Assembly: GCF_018619335.1 (NCBI RefSeq) | Contig: NZ_JAHHDX010000144.1 | Span: 1-64,000, forward strand | Source: Alteromonas sp. ALT199 | Lineage (GTDB): Bacteria > Pseudomonadota > Gammaproteobacteria > Enterobacterales > Alteromonadaceae | Length of the DNA: 64,000 bases | Reading direction: 5' to 3' | Translations under genes and position numbers: made by a program | Notes under the pieces: generated by a model | The model's input: only the letters and a program-made list of their open reading frames with translations | Databases searched by the model: none | Told to the model about the DNA's origin: nothing | In this document: piece by piece, positions 38,081 through 47,609 of the stretch | Position numbering within the stretch: the first letter of the stretch is position 1 | How the letters are laid out: each line of letters opens with the position of its first letter

Positions 38081-39400
38081 TTATCGGCCGTAGCCTTTAA
38101 GGTTAGCTTTCTTCAGCACAGACTCATATTGACTAGACATCAAATGCGTCTGAACTTGTGCCATAAAGTCCATGATAACTACTACAATAATTAGAAGCGA
38201 CGTACCACCGAAGTAGAACGGAACATTCCAAGCAATTAGCATGAATTCAGGCACTAAACAAATAAAGGTTATGTACAGTGCGCCAGCCAGTGTAAGGCGA
38301 GTCATTACCTTGTCAATGTATCGTGACGTTTGCTCACCCGGGCGGATGCCTGGGATGAACGCGCCAGACTTCTTCAAGTTATCTGCTGTATCACGCGGGT
38401 TGAATACCAACGCCGTGTAGAAGAAGCAGAAGAAGATAATCGCAGCTGCGTATAACATCACGTACAGCGGTTGACCAGGAGATAGCATAAGCGCTACATC
38501 TTGCAACCACGCTGTTGATTCATTCTGTCCGAACCATCCTGCGATAGTACCCGGGAACAGAATAATGCTAGAAGCAAAGATTGGTGGAATTACACCAGCA
38601 ATGTTGACTTTAAGCGGTAAATGGGTGCTTTGCGCAGCAAAAACCTGACGGCCTTGCTGACGTTTCGCATAGTTTACCACAATTCTGCGCTGTCCGCGCT
38701 CTACAAATACAACTAGGTATGTAAGAGCGATTACAATCACGCCAATCAACAGTAGGAACAACATGTTAATGTCGCCCTGCCTTGCTTGTTCCGCAGTCTG
38801 ACCTAACGCTGTAGGTAGACCGGCAACAATACCAGCAAAAATCAATATAGAGATACCGTTACCAATACCTCGTTCGGTAATTTGCTCACCTAACCACATA
38901 AGGAACATAGTTCCTGTGACTAGACTCACCACTGCCGTAAAGTAGAATCCGAAGCCAGGGTTTATCACCAATCCATTAATCAGGTTAGGCAAACCAGTCG
39001 AAATTCCAATTGATTGGAAGATAGCCAATACAAGCGTTAGATAACGCGTGTACTGACTAATTTTACGACGGCCTGCTTCGCCTTCTTTTTTAAGCTCCAC
39101 CATCGGCGGATGAACCACCGAGAGCAACTGCATGATAATGGATGCAGTAATGTATGGCATAATGCCCAAAGCCAGAACGGATGCACGCTCAAGCGCACCA
39201 CCAGAGAACATGTTAAACATTTCTACAATGGTGCCTTTTTGTTGCTCGAACAAGTCAGCAAGTACAGCTGGATCGATGCCAGGGATAGGAACATAAGAAC
39301 CTAGTCTGAATACAACAATCGCACCAAGTACGAACAACAATCTTGCCTTAAGCTCACTCAAGCCGCTTTTAGCGCCTGAATCCAATCCTGGTTTAGCCAT
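38081..39400 (-). CDS. secY: Preprotein translocase subunit SecY
   Basis: A 439-residue, ten-helix membrane protein that forms the SecYEG translocation channel. Family motifs seen are the N-terminal region with [12 protein letters not shown], the segment [20 protein letters not shown], and the late [20 protein letters not shown] and [19 protein letters not shown]. Length and position between rplO and rpmJ are as in E. coli. Confidence 0.99.
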   Translation of the reverse strand: MAKPGLDSGAKSGLSELKARLLFVLGAIVVFRLGSYVPIPGIDPAVLADLFEQQKGTIVEMFNMFSGGALERASVLALGIMPYITASIIMQLLSVVHPPMVELKKEGEAGRRKISQYTRYLTLVLAIFQSIGISTGLPNLINGLVINPGFGFYFTAVVSLVTGTMFLMWLGEQITERGIGNGISILIFAGIVAGLPTALGQTAEQARQGDINMLFLLLIGVIVIALTYLVVFVERGQRRIVVNYAKRQQGRQVFAAQSTHLPLKVNIAGVIPPIFASSIILFPGTIAGWFGQNESTAWLQDVALMLSPGQPLYVMLYAAAIIFFCFFYTALVFNPRDTADNLKKSGAFIPGIRPGEQTSRYIDKVMTRLTLAGALYITFICLVPEFMLIAWNVPFYFGGTSLLIIVVVIMDFMAQVQTHLMSSQYESVLKKANLKGYGR

Positions 39401-39405
39401 CTAGC

Positions 39406-39840
39406 TTATTCCTCTACTTTACCGCCAGCAGCTTCAATCGCTTCTTTAGCGCCTTTAGTAACCTTCAACCCGCTTACTGTAACAGCGCGTGACACTTCAC
39501 CGCTCTTAACTACTTTAACGAACTGGATTTCTTTCTTAACAAGTCCAGCTGCTTTCAAAGTCTCAAGAGACGCTGTATCACCATCAACCTTCGCGATTTC
39601 AGCAAGAGTTACTTGATCAGTAACAAAGCTCTTGCGTGAAGTGAAACCGAACTTAGGAAGGCGACGCTGTAATGGCATCTGACCACCTTCAAATCCTGGC
39701 TTAACACGGCCACCTGAACGGCTTTTTTGACCTTTGTGACCTACGCCACCTGTTTTACCAAGACCTGAGCCGATACCACGACCAGAACGCTTACCAGTAG
39801 GCTTTGAACCTTCGGCTGGAGAAATTGTATTTAAACGCAT
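39406..39840 (-). CDS. rplO: 50S ribosomal protein L15
   Basis: A 144-residue late-assembly large-subunit protein. It starts [20 protein letters not shown], with the Gly-rich [20 protein letters not shown] loop and the [17 protein letters not shown] motif. It lies five bases before secY. Confidence 0.99.
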   Translation of the reverse strand: MRLNTISPAEGSKPTGKRSGRGIGSGLGKTGGVGHKGQKSRSGGRVKPGFEGGQMPLQRRLPKFGFTSRKSFVTDQVTLAEIAKVDGDTASLETLKAAGLVKKEIQFVKVVKSGEVSRAVTVSGLKVTKGAKEAIEAAGGKVEE

Positions 39841-39843
39841 GTC

Positions 39844-40023
39844 TTACTCCTCCACTATCTCAACCATGTAATGTACACGGTTGATCATGCCACGAACGGC
39901 TGGGGTATCTTCCAGTTCACGAACATGGTTGATTTTACGAAGGCCTAAACCTTTAAGCGTAGCTTTGTGCTTTGGCAGACGGCCAATTGCACTTTTAGTT
40001 TGCTTTACTTTAATCGTTGCCAT
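39844..40023 (-). CDS. rpmD: 50S ribosomal protein L30
   Basis: A 59-residue protein whose minus-strand start is ATG at 40023. It begins [20 protein letters not shown] and ends MVEIVEE. The whole chain fits bacterial L30, including [20 protein letters not shown]. It fills the gap between rpsE and rplO, with six and three bases of spacing, as in the standard spc order. Confidence 0.97.
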   Translation of the reverse strand: MATIKVKQTKSAIGRLPKHKATLKGLGLRKINHVRELEDTPAVRGMINRVHYMVEIVEE

Positions 40024-40029
40024 GTCTGA

Positions 40030-40530
40030 TTACCCCAAAATTTCATCTACAGACAATCCACGCTTCGCAGCAACTTTCGCCGGGCTATTCATTTCTGTTA
40101 GCGCGTTGATTGTTGCACGTACAACGTTGATTGGGTTTGTAGAGCCGTAACATTTTGAAAGTACGTTTTGTACACCAGCTACTTCAAGTACTGCACGCAT
40201 CGCACCACCGGCAATAATACCGGTACCTTCAGATGCTGGCTGCATGTAAACTTTAGAGCCAGAGTGACGACCTTTAATCGGGTGCTGTAACGTGTGACCG
40301 TTAAGGTCTACGTCAACCATGTTGCGACGAGCCTTTTCCATTGCTTTTTGGATTGCAGCAGGTACTTCACGTGCCTTACCGTAACCAAAACCAACGCGAC
40401 CGTTACCGTCACCCACTACTGTCAATGCAGTGAAACTAAAGATACGACCACCTTTAACCACTTTAGAAACGCGGTTTACAGCGATCAATTTCTCTAGAAA
40501 TTCACCATTTTGAACGTCTTGTTTAGCCAT
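40030..40530 (-). CDS. rpsE: 30S ribosomal protein S5
   Basis: A 166-residue small-subunit protein that helps decoding accuracy. It contains [20 protein letters not shown] and [20 protein letters not shown]. Length and position before rpmD are normal. Confidence 0.99.
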   Translation of the reverse strand: MAKQDVQNGEFLEKLIAVNRVSKVVKGGRIFSFTALTVVGDGNGRVGFGYGKAREVPAAIQKAMEKARRNMVDVDLNGHTLQHPIKGRHSGSKVYMQPASEGTGIIAGGAMRAVLEVAGVQNVLSKCYGSTNPINVVRATINALTEMNSPAKVAAKRGLSVDEILG

Positions 40531-40539
40531 TATAAACTC

Positions 40540-40893
40540 CTAGAACTGAAGACCAGCTTCGCGAGCTGCATCAGCTAATGCTTTAACGCGACCGTGGTAT
40601 TGGAAACCACTACGATCGAAAGCCACTGTTTTAATGCCTTTCTCAAGCGCGCGCTCTGCGATTGCTTTACCGACTACCGTCGCTGCTTCAGCGTTACCTG
40701 TAGACTTAAGATCTTTTGCAAGATCTTTCTCAACAGTTGAAGCCGCTGCCAACACTTCAGAACCGCATGGAGCGATTAACTGAGCGTAGATGTGGCGAGG
40801 TGTACGGTTAACTACCAAGCGATGCGCGGCCAGTTCACGAATTTTTGCTCGTGCGCGAGTAGCGCGACGAATGCGAGCTGTTTTCTTATCCAT
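40540..40893 (-). CDS. rplR: 50S ribosomal protein L18
   Basis: A 117-residue 5S rRNA-binding protein. The start at 40893 gives [20 protein letters not shown] and the same length as E. coli L18; a longer in-frame start at 40905 is not conserved in sequence. The C-terminus [20 protein letters not shown] is canonical. Confidence 0.98.
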   Translation of the reverse strand: MDKKTARIRRATRARAKIRELAAHRLVVNRTPRHIYAQLIAPCGSEVLAAASTVEKDLAKDLKSTGNAEAATVVGKAIAERALEKGIKTVAFDRSGFQYHGRVKALADAAREAGLQF

Positions 40894-40905
40894 CGTATCA
40901 CCCAC

Positions 40906-41439
40906 CTACTTTTTCTTAGCTTCTTTACGACGTACGTGTTCGTCAGCGTAACGTACACCTTTGCCTTTGTAAGGCTCTGGTGGACGGTATGCACGAATGT
41001 TCGCCGCAACCTGACCAACCACCTGCTTATCGGCGCCTTTAACGACGATTTCAGTTTGGCTAGGAGTTTCAACCGTAATGCCTTCAGGCATTTCGTATGC
41101 TACAGGGTGAGAGAAACCTAGTGTAAGGTTTAGTTTGTTACCTTGTGCTTGTGCACGGTAACCAACACCTAACAATGTAAGTTTTTTCTCAAAACCTTGT
41201 GAAACACCTTGAACCATTGCGTTAAGGATAGAGCGAACAGTACCAGCCTGTGCCCAACTATCAGCGAAACCTTCACGTGGAAGTGCTTTAAGTTGGTTCT
41301 CTTCCTGTGCAACTTCTACAGCGTCGTTAAAAACGCGGGTCAAAGTGCCTTTACTACCTTTTACAGTAACTTCTTGACCAGAGATAGAAACTTCTACACC
41401 TGATACAACATCTACTGGGGCTTTTGCTATACGTGACAT
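40906..41439 (-). CDS. rplF: 50S ribosomal protein L6
   Basis: A 177-residue protein of the large subunit near the factor-binding site. It contains the C-terminal [20 protein letters not shown], the hallmark of L6, and the usual two-domain length. It lies between rpsH and rplR. Confidence 0.99.
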   Translation of the reverse strand: MSRIAKAPVDVVSGVEVSISGQEVTVKGSKGTLTRVFNDAVEVAQEENQLKALPREGFADSWAQAGTVRSILNAMVQGVSQGFEKKLTLLGVGYRAQAQGNKLNLTLGFSHPVAYEMPEGITVETPSQTEIVVKGADKQVVGQVAANIRAYRPPEPYKGKGVRYADEHVRRKEAKKK

Positions 41440-41452
41440 ATCAACTCCTCCG

Positions 41453-41845
41453 TTATGCTACATAACCGATGATCTCACCGCCCATGCCAGCGTTACGCGC
41501 TGCACGGTCAGTCATCACACCTTTAGAAGTCGACACGATAGCAACGCCTAAACCACCCATGACCTTTGGAAGCTCATCTTTTTTCTTATAGATGCGCAGA
41601 CCAGGACGGCTTACTCGTTCGATAGTGTCAATTACTTGCTTGCCTTCGAAGTACTTAAGCGTAACTTCTAAAACAGGCTTAACGTCACCAGAAGCAGCGA
41701 AGTCAGTGATATAACCTTCAGCTTTTAATACTTCGCAAATTGCAACGCGAAGTTTAGAAGAAGGCATAGTCACAGAAACTTTCTGTGCCATCTGGCCGTT
41801 ACGGATGCGGGTAAACATATCCGCGATAGGATCTTGCATGCTCAT
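41453..41845 (-). CDS. rpsH: 30S ribosomal protein S8
   Basis: A 130-residue primary 16S rRNA-binding protein. It begins [20 protein letters not shown] and has the conserved [20 protein letters not shown] stretch at the end. In E. coli S8 also represses the spc operon through a site near the start of rplE; I did not try to fold that site here. Confidence 0.99.
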   Translation of the reverse strand: MSMQDPIADMFTRIRNGQMAQKVSVTMPSSKLRVAICEVLKAEGYITDFAASGDVKPVLEVTLKYFEGKQVIDTIERVSRPGLRIYKKKDELPKVMGGLGVAIVSTSKGVMTDRAARNAGMGGEIIGYVA

Positions 41846-41858
41846 TATCAGCTACTCC

Positions 41859-42164
41859 TTACCAGCTGGCTTTCTTAAGGCCAGGGACTTCACCGCGCAT
41901 CGCTGCTTCGCGAAGCTTAATACGGCTAAGACCGAATTTGCGTAGGTAACCATGTGGACGACCAGTTACACGGCAACGGTTACGTTGACGTGAAGAACTA
42001 GAGTCACGTGGCAGTTGTTGTAGCTTCAGAACAGCGTCCCAACGCTCTTCTTCAGAAACGTTAACATCGCTGATAATCGCTTTAAGTGCGGCGCGCTTCT
42101 CAGCATACTTAGCTACTAGCTTAGTACGCTTAGCTTCGCGTGCCTTCATTGATTCTTTTGCCAT
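41859..42164 (-). CDS. rpsN: 30S ribosomal protein S14
   Basis: A 101-residue protein of the long, zinc-free type, as only one cysteine is present and no CxxC pairs are seen. It ends [14 protein letters not shown], with [20 protein letters not shown] before it. Position between rplE and rpsH is standard. Confidence 0.99.
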   Translation of the reverse strand: MAKESMKAREAKRTKLVAKYAEKRAALKAIISDVNVSEEERWDAVLKLQQLPRDSSSSRQRNRCRVTGRPHGYLRKFGLSRIKLREAAMRGEVPGLKKASW

Positions 42165-42176
42165 AACCCTACACCC

Positions 42177-42716
42177 CTACTTTTTGAATGGGAAGTTAAA
42201 CGCGTCCAGCAGAGCACGTGCTTCGTCATTTGTATTCGCACTGGTAGTGATAGTAATATCCATACCGCGAATTTTATCCACTTTATCGAAATCGATTTCA
42301 GGGAAAATGATTTGCTCACGCACGCCCATGCTGTAGTTACCACGTCCGTCGAATGATTTAGGATTCAAACCACGGAAATCGCGAACACGTGGAATAGCGA
42401 TTGAAATCAAACGCTCAAGGAATTCCCACATACGCTCGCCGCGTAGGGTTACTTTACAGCCAATCGGATAACCTTCACGGATTTTAAAACCCGCTACTGA
42501 TTTTCTAGCAACTGTAACAACAGGCTTCTGACCGGCGATAGCCGTCATGTCAGCTTGAGCATTCTCAAGTACCTTTTTGTCAGCAACTGCTTCACCTAAA
42601 CCCATGTTTAGAGTGATTTTTTCAATCCGAGGGACTTGCATGACGCTTTTGTATCCGAACTGCTTAGCAAGTTCAGCTACTACTGTTTCTTTATAGAAAT
42701 CATGCAGTTTCGCCAT
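42177..42716 (-). CDS. rplE: 50S ribosomal protein L5
   Basis: A 179-residue 5S rRNA-binding protein. The ATG at 42716 gives [20 protein letters not shown] and follows a GGAG site by six bases; the longer frame would begin at a TTG inside that region. It contains [15 protein letters not shown] and the usual length of L5. Confidence 0.98.
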   Translation of the reverse strand: MAKLHDFYKETVVAELAKQFGYKSVMQVPRIEKITLNMGLGEAVADKKVLENAQADMTAIAGQKPVVTVARKSVAGFKIREGYPIGCKVTLRGERMWEFLERLISIAIPRVRDFRGLNPKSFDGRGNYSMGVREQIIFPEIDFDKVDKIRGMDITITTSANTNDEARALLDAFNFPFKK

Positions 42717-42733
42717 CGTACTCTCCAATATAA

Positions 42734-43048
42734 TTAAACAAGTTCGCCGTTAGACTTGAAGAAACGTACTTTCTTCTCATCTTCAAAACGGAAACCAACG
42801 CGATCTGCTTTGCCCGTTGCCGGGTTAACAATCGCAACATTAGAAACGTGAATAGAAGCTTCTTTCTCAACAATGCCACCAGCTACGCCCAGTTGTGGGT
42901 TTGGCTTAGTGTGCTTCTTGACGAGATTAACGCCTTCTACAATTACACGGTTATCAGCAATAAGTACGCGAAGGACTTTGCCTTGCTTACCTTTGTCTTT
43001 ACCCGCTAATACGACTACTTCATCATCACGACGAATTTTATTAGCCAT
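42734..43048 (-). CDS. rplX: 50S ribosomal protein L24
   Basis: A 104-residue assembly-initiating protein with a KOW motif near the N-terminus ([20 protein letters not shown]). It contains [20 protein letters not shown]. It lies 12 bases after rplN. Confidence 0.99.
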   Translation of the reverse strand: MANKIRRDDEVVVLAGKDKGKQGKVLRVLIADNRVIVEGVNLVKKHTKPNPQLGVAGGIVEKEASIHVSNVAIVNPATGKADRVGFRFEDEKKVRFFKSNGELV

Positions 43049-43060
43049 TATCGTGACTCC

Positions 43061-43429
43061 TTATAGTACCTCTGGGGCCAATGAGATGATTTTCATGAAG
43101 TTTTCACTTCTCAACTCACGGGTAACCGGGCCAAAGATACGCGTACCAATTGGTTGCTTGTTAGCATTAAGCATAACAGCCGCGTTACCGTCAAAACGAA
43201 TGGTAGAACCATCTGCACGACGAACGCCTTTTCTAGTACGCACCACCACTGCATTCAGTACGTCACCTTTTTTAACTTTACCGCGAGGAATTGCTTCCTT
43301 AACAGTAACTTTGATGATGTCACCGATACCTGCATAACGGCGATGCGAGCCACCAAGAACCTTAATACACTGAACCCTGCGAGCGCCGCTGTTGTCTGCA
43401 ACGTCCAGGTTAGTTTGCATTTGGATCAT
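43061..43429 (-). CDS. rplN: 50S ribosomal protein L14
   Basis: A 122-residue large-subunit protein, the first gene of the spc operon. It starts [20 protein letters not shown] and ends [12 protein letters not shown], and is very close to E. coli L14. The S10-operon genes (ending rpmC, rpsQ) that usually lie immediately upstream are absent; instead a hairpin-rich leader and then a sensor kinase gene are found. Confidence 0.99.
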   Translation of the reverse strand: MIQMQTNLDVADNSGARRVQCIKVLGGSHRRYAGIGDIIKVTVKEAIPRGKVKKGDVLNAVVVRTRKGVRRADGSTIRFDGNAAVMLNANKQPIGTRIFGPVTRELRSENFMKIISLAPEVL

Positions 43430-43570
43430 GTTAGTGCTCCGCTCTTAAATTAAGACTCTCCCGAGTCGTTAGTGCTGCTAAAAGCAACTGGATATCGTTG
43501 CTTTTATGTACATACCCCCATAAAAAGGGCGCGAAATAATAACAGAAAATTTTGGGAAGCGATAGCGGTA
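43430..43570 (-). promoter_or_regulatory. Leader and presumed promoter of the spc operon
   Basis: The minus strand shows a -10-like TATTAT (43536-43541) followed by a GC-rich CGCGCCC discriminator, typical of stringently controlled promoters; I see no good -35. Downstream there are two perfect hairpins, AAAAGCAAC with GTTGCTTTT (43480-43505) and GACTC with GAGTC (43454-43467). Their role is unknown. Confidence 0.4.
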
Positions 43571-43599
43571 AATTGAATTATTTTTAAACTATGTGGGCA

Positions 43600-43632
43600 A
43601 TTAAAAAGCCCCGACTAAAAGCCGGGGCTGAT
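43600..43632 (-). terminator. Rho-independent terminator after the hybrid sensor kinase
   Basis: Stem AGCCCCG (43607-43613) with CGGGGCT (43623-43629), followed on the minus strand by five T residues. It separates the kinase gene from the spc operon. Confidence 0.8.
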
Positions 43633-43649
43633 AACCACGTCACAGGTTA

Positions 43650-45758
43650 TCAAGCAGGATTTTTTAGCGCTGAAACATTGCTTTCGAATTGCTTACCTAA
43701 ATGTCTAAAAACACATTCTTTTAAACGGCTTACACCAACAGGTTTAGATATGAAGTCATCCATGCCAGATTTCAAGCATTTTTGCTTATCATCTCTTAAT
43801 GTATTCGCTGTTAACCCAATGATAGGGAGTTCATTGGTTTGGTGGTCTAAGAGTTTAATTTGCTTTGTTGCTTCTACCCCGTCCATTATCGGCATATGGC
43901 AGTCCATGAGAATTATTGAATAAGGCGATTTTTCTGCAATTGAACGCTTCACTTTATCTACGGCCTCTTGCCCATTGACGGCTAAGTCACTCGCTAAGCC
44001 TATTTCTCTTAACTGTTCTTTGATTACAAGCTGATTAATTTCGTTATCTTCTACAATAAGCACTTTGAATGAACTTAATTCCTCTCTACTTGGCGTATAG
44101 TCAAAGTTACATCCGCTCGCTGTTTCCGATATTGCCAAAGCGTTTGCATCATTTAGTGTTAGTGTGACAGTGAAGCGCGCGCCAACACCGAGTTCACTCG
44201 ACACTTCAACTTTGCCGTTATAGTATTCAGCCACTTTTTTCACCAAAGCAAGCCCAACACCCACGCCGCTAGATTCTCGTTCGGTATAGTTTTCACCCTG
44301 TTTAAAGGGCGAAAATATAAGTTCTTGCTGCTGTTTACTAATTCCAATACCTGAGTCTGTAACTATTAACTTAACCCTGTAACGTCCTTTACCGTAAACG
44401 GTGCATTTAGTCTCTACACTAACGGTCCCTTCTTTAGTAAATTTAAATGCGTTGTTGACGAGGTTGATAAAAACCTGCCCTATTCGTAATTTATCAGCAA
44501 CGAAACTCTTTCCTCTGACTCCGCTTGTATTCACCGATAACGCTATCCCCTTTTCTTGCGCTAATTGAGCAAACATAGGGGTTTGTTCTTCAATAATTTG
44601 GGCTATGTTAGTTGGTTCCTCTTTGTACGACATACTCTCAGAGTCAATCTTTGAAAAATCTAATATATTATTTACGATACCAAGCAGTGAGTCGGCTCCT
44701 TTCATTGCAATAGTTGCGAACTCCAATTGTTTTGAATTCAGGCGTGAGCCTATTAGAACCTCTAACATTCCTTGGACATCGTGCAAAGGCGTTCTAATCT
44801 GGTAGCTTATGTTAGACAAAAAATCACCGCGCGTTGCCATCTCTTTTCGTGCCATTTCGGACTTTTGTTTTAACTCAGCTCTATCGATGTGTATTTGAGT
44901 GATGTCAATCGTTGCGCCTATCACTTTAATACAGCGTCCATTTTCCATTACAGGGTGAGCACGACTCTCTATCCAACGAGTTTCACCTGCATCGGTACGC
45001 ACCTTGAGTTCGTACGAAAAGTCATCGCCAGTTTTTAGCATTTTCTTAAAACGCTTTACGTACCTCTCACGCTCTTTTTCATCAACAATAAACTTGGTGA
45101 TGTCTTCAGCTTTAAGTATTTTGTCACTATGCAAATGGAGCATACGCTTTAATGCGTCAGACCAAGTGAAGACCCTCGTCTCAAGATGAAATTCCCATGT
45201 ACCTACCCCAGCCAAATTTATCACCTGATTAAGCAGCAAGTTTCGTTCTGCTAGCACCGATTTTTGTGCGTTTAAATTATTAATGGCCTGCTGCCGCTCA
45301 AGTTCATTGCCTACCCAAGAAGCGAGAAGCAGCAAATAGTCTAATTCTAAACTTGTGAAGGAAGCATGCTTGGGAGAAAGAGAAGAAAAATTAACCGTTC
45401 CAAACAACTCTCCACCTACGTAGATAGGGGCAGCTAAGTAACTTTTAAGCGAATATTTTTCGAAGCAAGGGTGTGACGCACCTGGGATTTCATTGATGTT
45501 GTGATAAGCAATAAGGGAATTCAACTCTACTACGTCAGCGCAATAGGTTTCTGACAAATTAAATAGTCTATTTGGCTCTATATCATCCTTAGGAGTTACA
45601 ACGCTTAGTACGCTATATAACTCACCCCGGATATTACTTATAATACCTGTTTCCAAGTCAAGGATATCAGTGCCAATACGCAACAAGCTCTCAAGCTTAT
45701 TATCTAGTGATAATGACTTATCATTAGAAATGGTCTGCAGTTCTTTAATAATACTCAT
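43650..45758 (-). CDS. Hybrid sensor histidine kinase with Tyr in place of the H-box His
   Basis: A 702-residue cytoplasmic protein. Order is GAF (about 20-165), PAS with PAC (about 175-300), dimerisation/H-box, HATPase and a C-terminal receiver. The H-box reads FLSNISYQIRTPL, where the family normally has SHE[IL]RTP; the codon at 44802-44804 is TAC (Tyr, residue 319). The HATPase N-box (NLVNNAFKFT), DSGIGI and GVGVGLALV motifs and the receiver Asp (D619 in LMDCHMP) are intact. The start at 45758 follows AGGAGG by 12 bases and gives MSIIKELQ; a longer frame to 45809 lacks support. It is a single gene without a visible response regulator, ending at a terminator. Confidence 0.88.
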   Translation of the reverse strand: MSIIKELQTISNDKSLSLDNKLESLLRIGTDILDLETGIISNIRGELYSVLSVVTPKDDIEPNRLFNLSETYCADVVELNSLIAYHNINEIPGASHPCFEKYSLKSYLAAPIYVGGELFGTVNFSSLSPKHASFTSLELDYLLLLASWVGNELERQQAINNLNAQKSVLAERNLLLNQVINLAGVGTWEFHLETRVFTWSDALKRMLHLHSDKILKAEDITKFIVDEKERERYVKRFKKMLKTGDDFSYELKVRTDAGETRWIESRAHPVMENGRCIKVIGATIDITQIHIDRAELKQKSEMARKEMATRGDFLSNISYQIRTPLHDVQGMLEVLIGSRLNSKQLEFATIAMKGADSLLGIVNNILDFSKIDSESMSYKEEPTNIAQIIEEQTPMFAQLAQEKGIALSVNTSGVRGKSFVADKLRIGQVFINLVNNAFKFTKEGTVSVETKCTVYGKGRYRVKLIVTDSGIGISKQQQELIFSPFKQGENYTERESSGVGVGLALVKKVAEYYNGKVEVSSELGVGARFTVTLTLNDANALAISETASGCNFDYTPSREELSSFKVLIVEDNEINQLVIKEQLREIGLASDLAVNGQEAVDKVKRSIAEKSPYSIILMDCHMPIMDGVEATKQIKLLDHQTNELPIIGLTANTLRDDKQKCLKSGMDDFISKPVGVSRLKECVFRHLGKQFESNVSALKNPA

Positions 45759-45783
45759 GAGGATTAGGGCCCTCCTAGACCGC

Positions 45784-45820
45784 AACAAAAAAGGCCAATG
45801 TATAAACATTGACCTTTTAA
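45784..45820 (-). terminator. Rho-independent terminator after the DUF4397 gene
   Basis: AAAGGTCAATGT and ACATTGGCCTTT form a 12-bp stem with one G-U pair and a TTAT loop on the minus strand, followed by a T run. It is 70 bases past the DUF4397 stop. Confidence 0.75.
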
Positions 45821-45889
45821 ATTTACGAGAAATTCGAATTGATGAAAGTTTTCGATCTCATCAATTAGTCTAATAAATAGACTAAGATA

Positions 45890-47284
45890 TTAATAAAGCA
45901 CGTTAATTTCATATCCTGTAGCAGTATCTGCCGGCTCGACGGTAACAATGTAGTTTTCTTCTTCGGTAAAGCCAAATAATGCAGTTCTATCTAATAATAC
46001 TTGTTCTTCATTCTCATCTTCATATACAGCAATAACTTCGTAGTAGTCAGACGGAAGTACTTCACTTGTGCTTTCAGCAAATTCAAGGTTTTGAACATCG
46101 TATTCAGCGGTATCGATGGTTTCGTCGTTTCTCACTAGGTAAAAATCTACATCATCAAAGTCGCTAACTAGATTGATAAAGTTCACGGTTTTGTCGTAGG
46201 CCTGCGGTAATCCACTTTCTATGAAGGTCGCGGCGCCTAGCGTGTTGCCGGTATTGTAAATCAAAATAGCTTTACTTTCGCCTTGGTTAAGCGTGATCAA
46301 TTTATTACTTAGGGTGCTCACTGTGCCTGTAGGGTCTGTTACCGTCACACGGTAATCACCATATCGAATTGCATTAAAGTCTGACAATTCCCCCCCTGCA
46401 AGAGAAAAGCTAACGTCTTCTTCATCAGTATTACCGCCAAAGGTCACGTTAAGCTCGGTATCTAGATTGGTTGAGTTGTAAATACGATATTGAGAGTCAG
46501 CTTCAACGTCGGTTAATGCTGTAACGGTAGACGAGTTAAGAATAGTATCAACCACCAGCCCGTCTTGAATTGCCCCGCTTACATCGCGAAGGCTCATTAC
46601 GTATTCTGTTTCATAAACAAAGTCGAGGGTTTGCGATTCGAATACGACATCATCGCTTCCCGGCTCAGTAAGATAAATTGTGTACTCACCTTCATCGAAA
46701 TAGTCGCTGTCGTCATCTGCATCCCAATAGTTTAGCTCGGCTAAATCGCCTATTGTGACTGTGCCTAAAAAGTTAGCCGCTTCAAACGGGTCGCCCGATT
46801 CGCTCATGTAAAAGTCGTAAGAAGATTCGTCTACAGCAACAGATAACGCAAATAATCTGAAGTGATCTTCCATTGTTTCACGTTCATAAGAGTAGGTTGT
46901 GAAAGTAGGATTGCTAAAATCACCACTCATCACTACTATCGTTTTGTAACCATCTCTCAAATCTACGGTTATCTCATCGATATATACTTCCTGATCATCA
47001 GAATCTGTTCGTATGAACTCTAGCTCTAATTCGCCATCGTCCATTGAATACATTGAAGTTGTGTCACCAAACTGTGCCGAGCCAAAGCTATCACCGTCTA
47101 CTTCTCGCATTTCTACGTTGGCACCGTTAGGCGAAGCATTATAAAACTGAATGTAAGCGTAGGAATAATCGGAATTGCTGCTGTCAGAGCCACCACACGC
47201 GGTAAGCCCAAGCGTTGCTACAAGCCCCATAGCTACTGCACGGAACCAAGTTCCACTAAGCAAAGATCGATAGGTCAATTGCAT
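45890..47284 (-). CDS. DUF4397-type lipoprotein
   Basis: A 464-residue protein with an N-terminal signal peptide and the lipobox LTAC (cysteine near residue 30), so probably an outer- or inner-membrane lipoprotein. The body has two related beta-rich units with YIQFYNASPNGANVEM and later FINLVSDFDDVDFYLV, the typical opening of DUF4397 domains. It is rich in Asp, Glu and Tyr. No catalytic motif is seen and the function is unknown. It is a single-gene unit between the sensor kinase and the subtilase, with a terminator downstream. Confidence 0.8.
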   Translation of the reverse strand: MQLTYRSLLSGTWFRAVAMGLVATLGLTACGGSDSSNSDYSYAYIQFYNASPNGANVEMREVDGDSFGSAQFGDTTSMYSMDDGELELEFIRTDSDDQEVYIDEITVDLRDGYKTIVVMSGDFSNPTFTTYSYERETMEDHFRLFALSVAVDESSYDFYMSESGDPFEAANFLGTVTIGDLAELNYWDADDDSDYFDEGEYTIYLTEPGSDDVVFESQTLDFVYETEYVMSLRDVSGAIQDGLVVDTILNSSTVTALTDVEADSQYRIYNSTNLDTELNVTFGGNTDEEDVSFSLAGGELSDFNAIRYGDYRVTVTDPTGTVSTLSNKLITLNQGESKAILIYNTGNTLGAATFIESGLPQAYDKTVNFINLVSDFDDVDFYLVRNDETIDTAEYDVQNLEFAESTSEVLPSDYYEVIAVYEDENEEQVLLDRTALFGFTEEENYIVTVEPADTATGYEINVLY

Positions 47285-47609
47285 AAATTGAATGTCCTTA
47301 GAAATTGTTCTTTTATTGGTAAACGCCTGCGTTTAAGCGAATAGGCACACGTTGGGAGTGCTTTTCTGGGCACGCACAATACAGCGATATGGCTATCTGA
47401 GAAGTAGTTAGTTCGATGCTTTACGCTATCTTTGCAAAACTGACTTTCCTTTATATTTTCTTGTCGTAATGGCCCTATAAATAAAGCTACATACTGGGCT
47501 GGGCCTTAAGAAAAAACGGGTAAAAAAGGAAAGGCTGTCAGATTTTTTGGTGACAAGAAAAAAGCCTGCAAAAGCAGGCTTAAAGTTTGTCTTAAGGAGA
47601 CAGGTATTG
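47285..47609. other. Intergenic region with the subtilase terminator
   Basis: About 325 bases between two minus-strand genes. Apart from the terminator hairpin near 47562-47581 and presumably the promoter of the DUF4397 gene, I see no coding or repeat structure. Confidence 0.5.
47556..47583 (-). terminator. Rho-independent terminator after the subtilase
   Basis: Stem AAGCCTGC (47562-47569) with GCAGGCTT (47574-47581), a four-base loop, and a run of T on the minus strand. It lies 30 bases after the stop codon. Confidence 0.88.

Noticed and set aside
41209-41403. Plus-strand open frames within the ribosomal protein genes
   Set aside because: They are antisense shadows of strongly conserved ribosomal genes without their own start signals.
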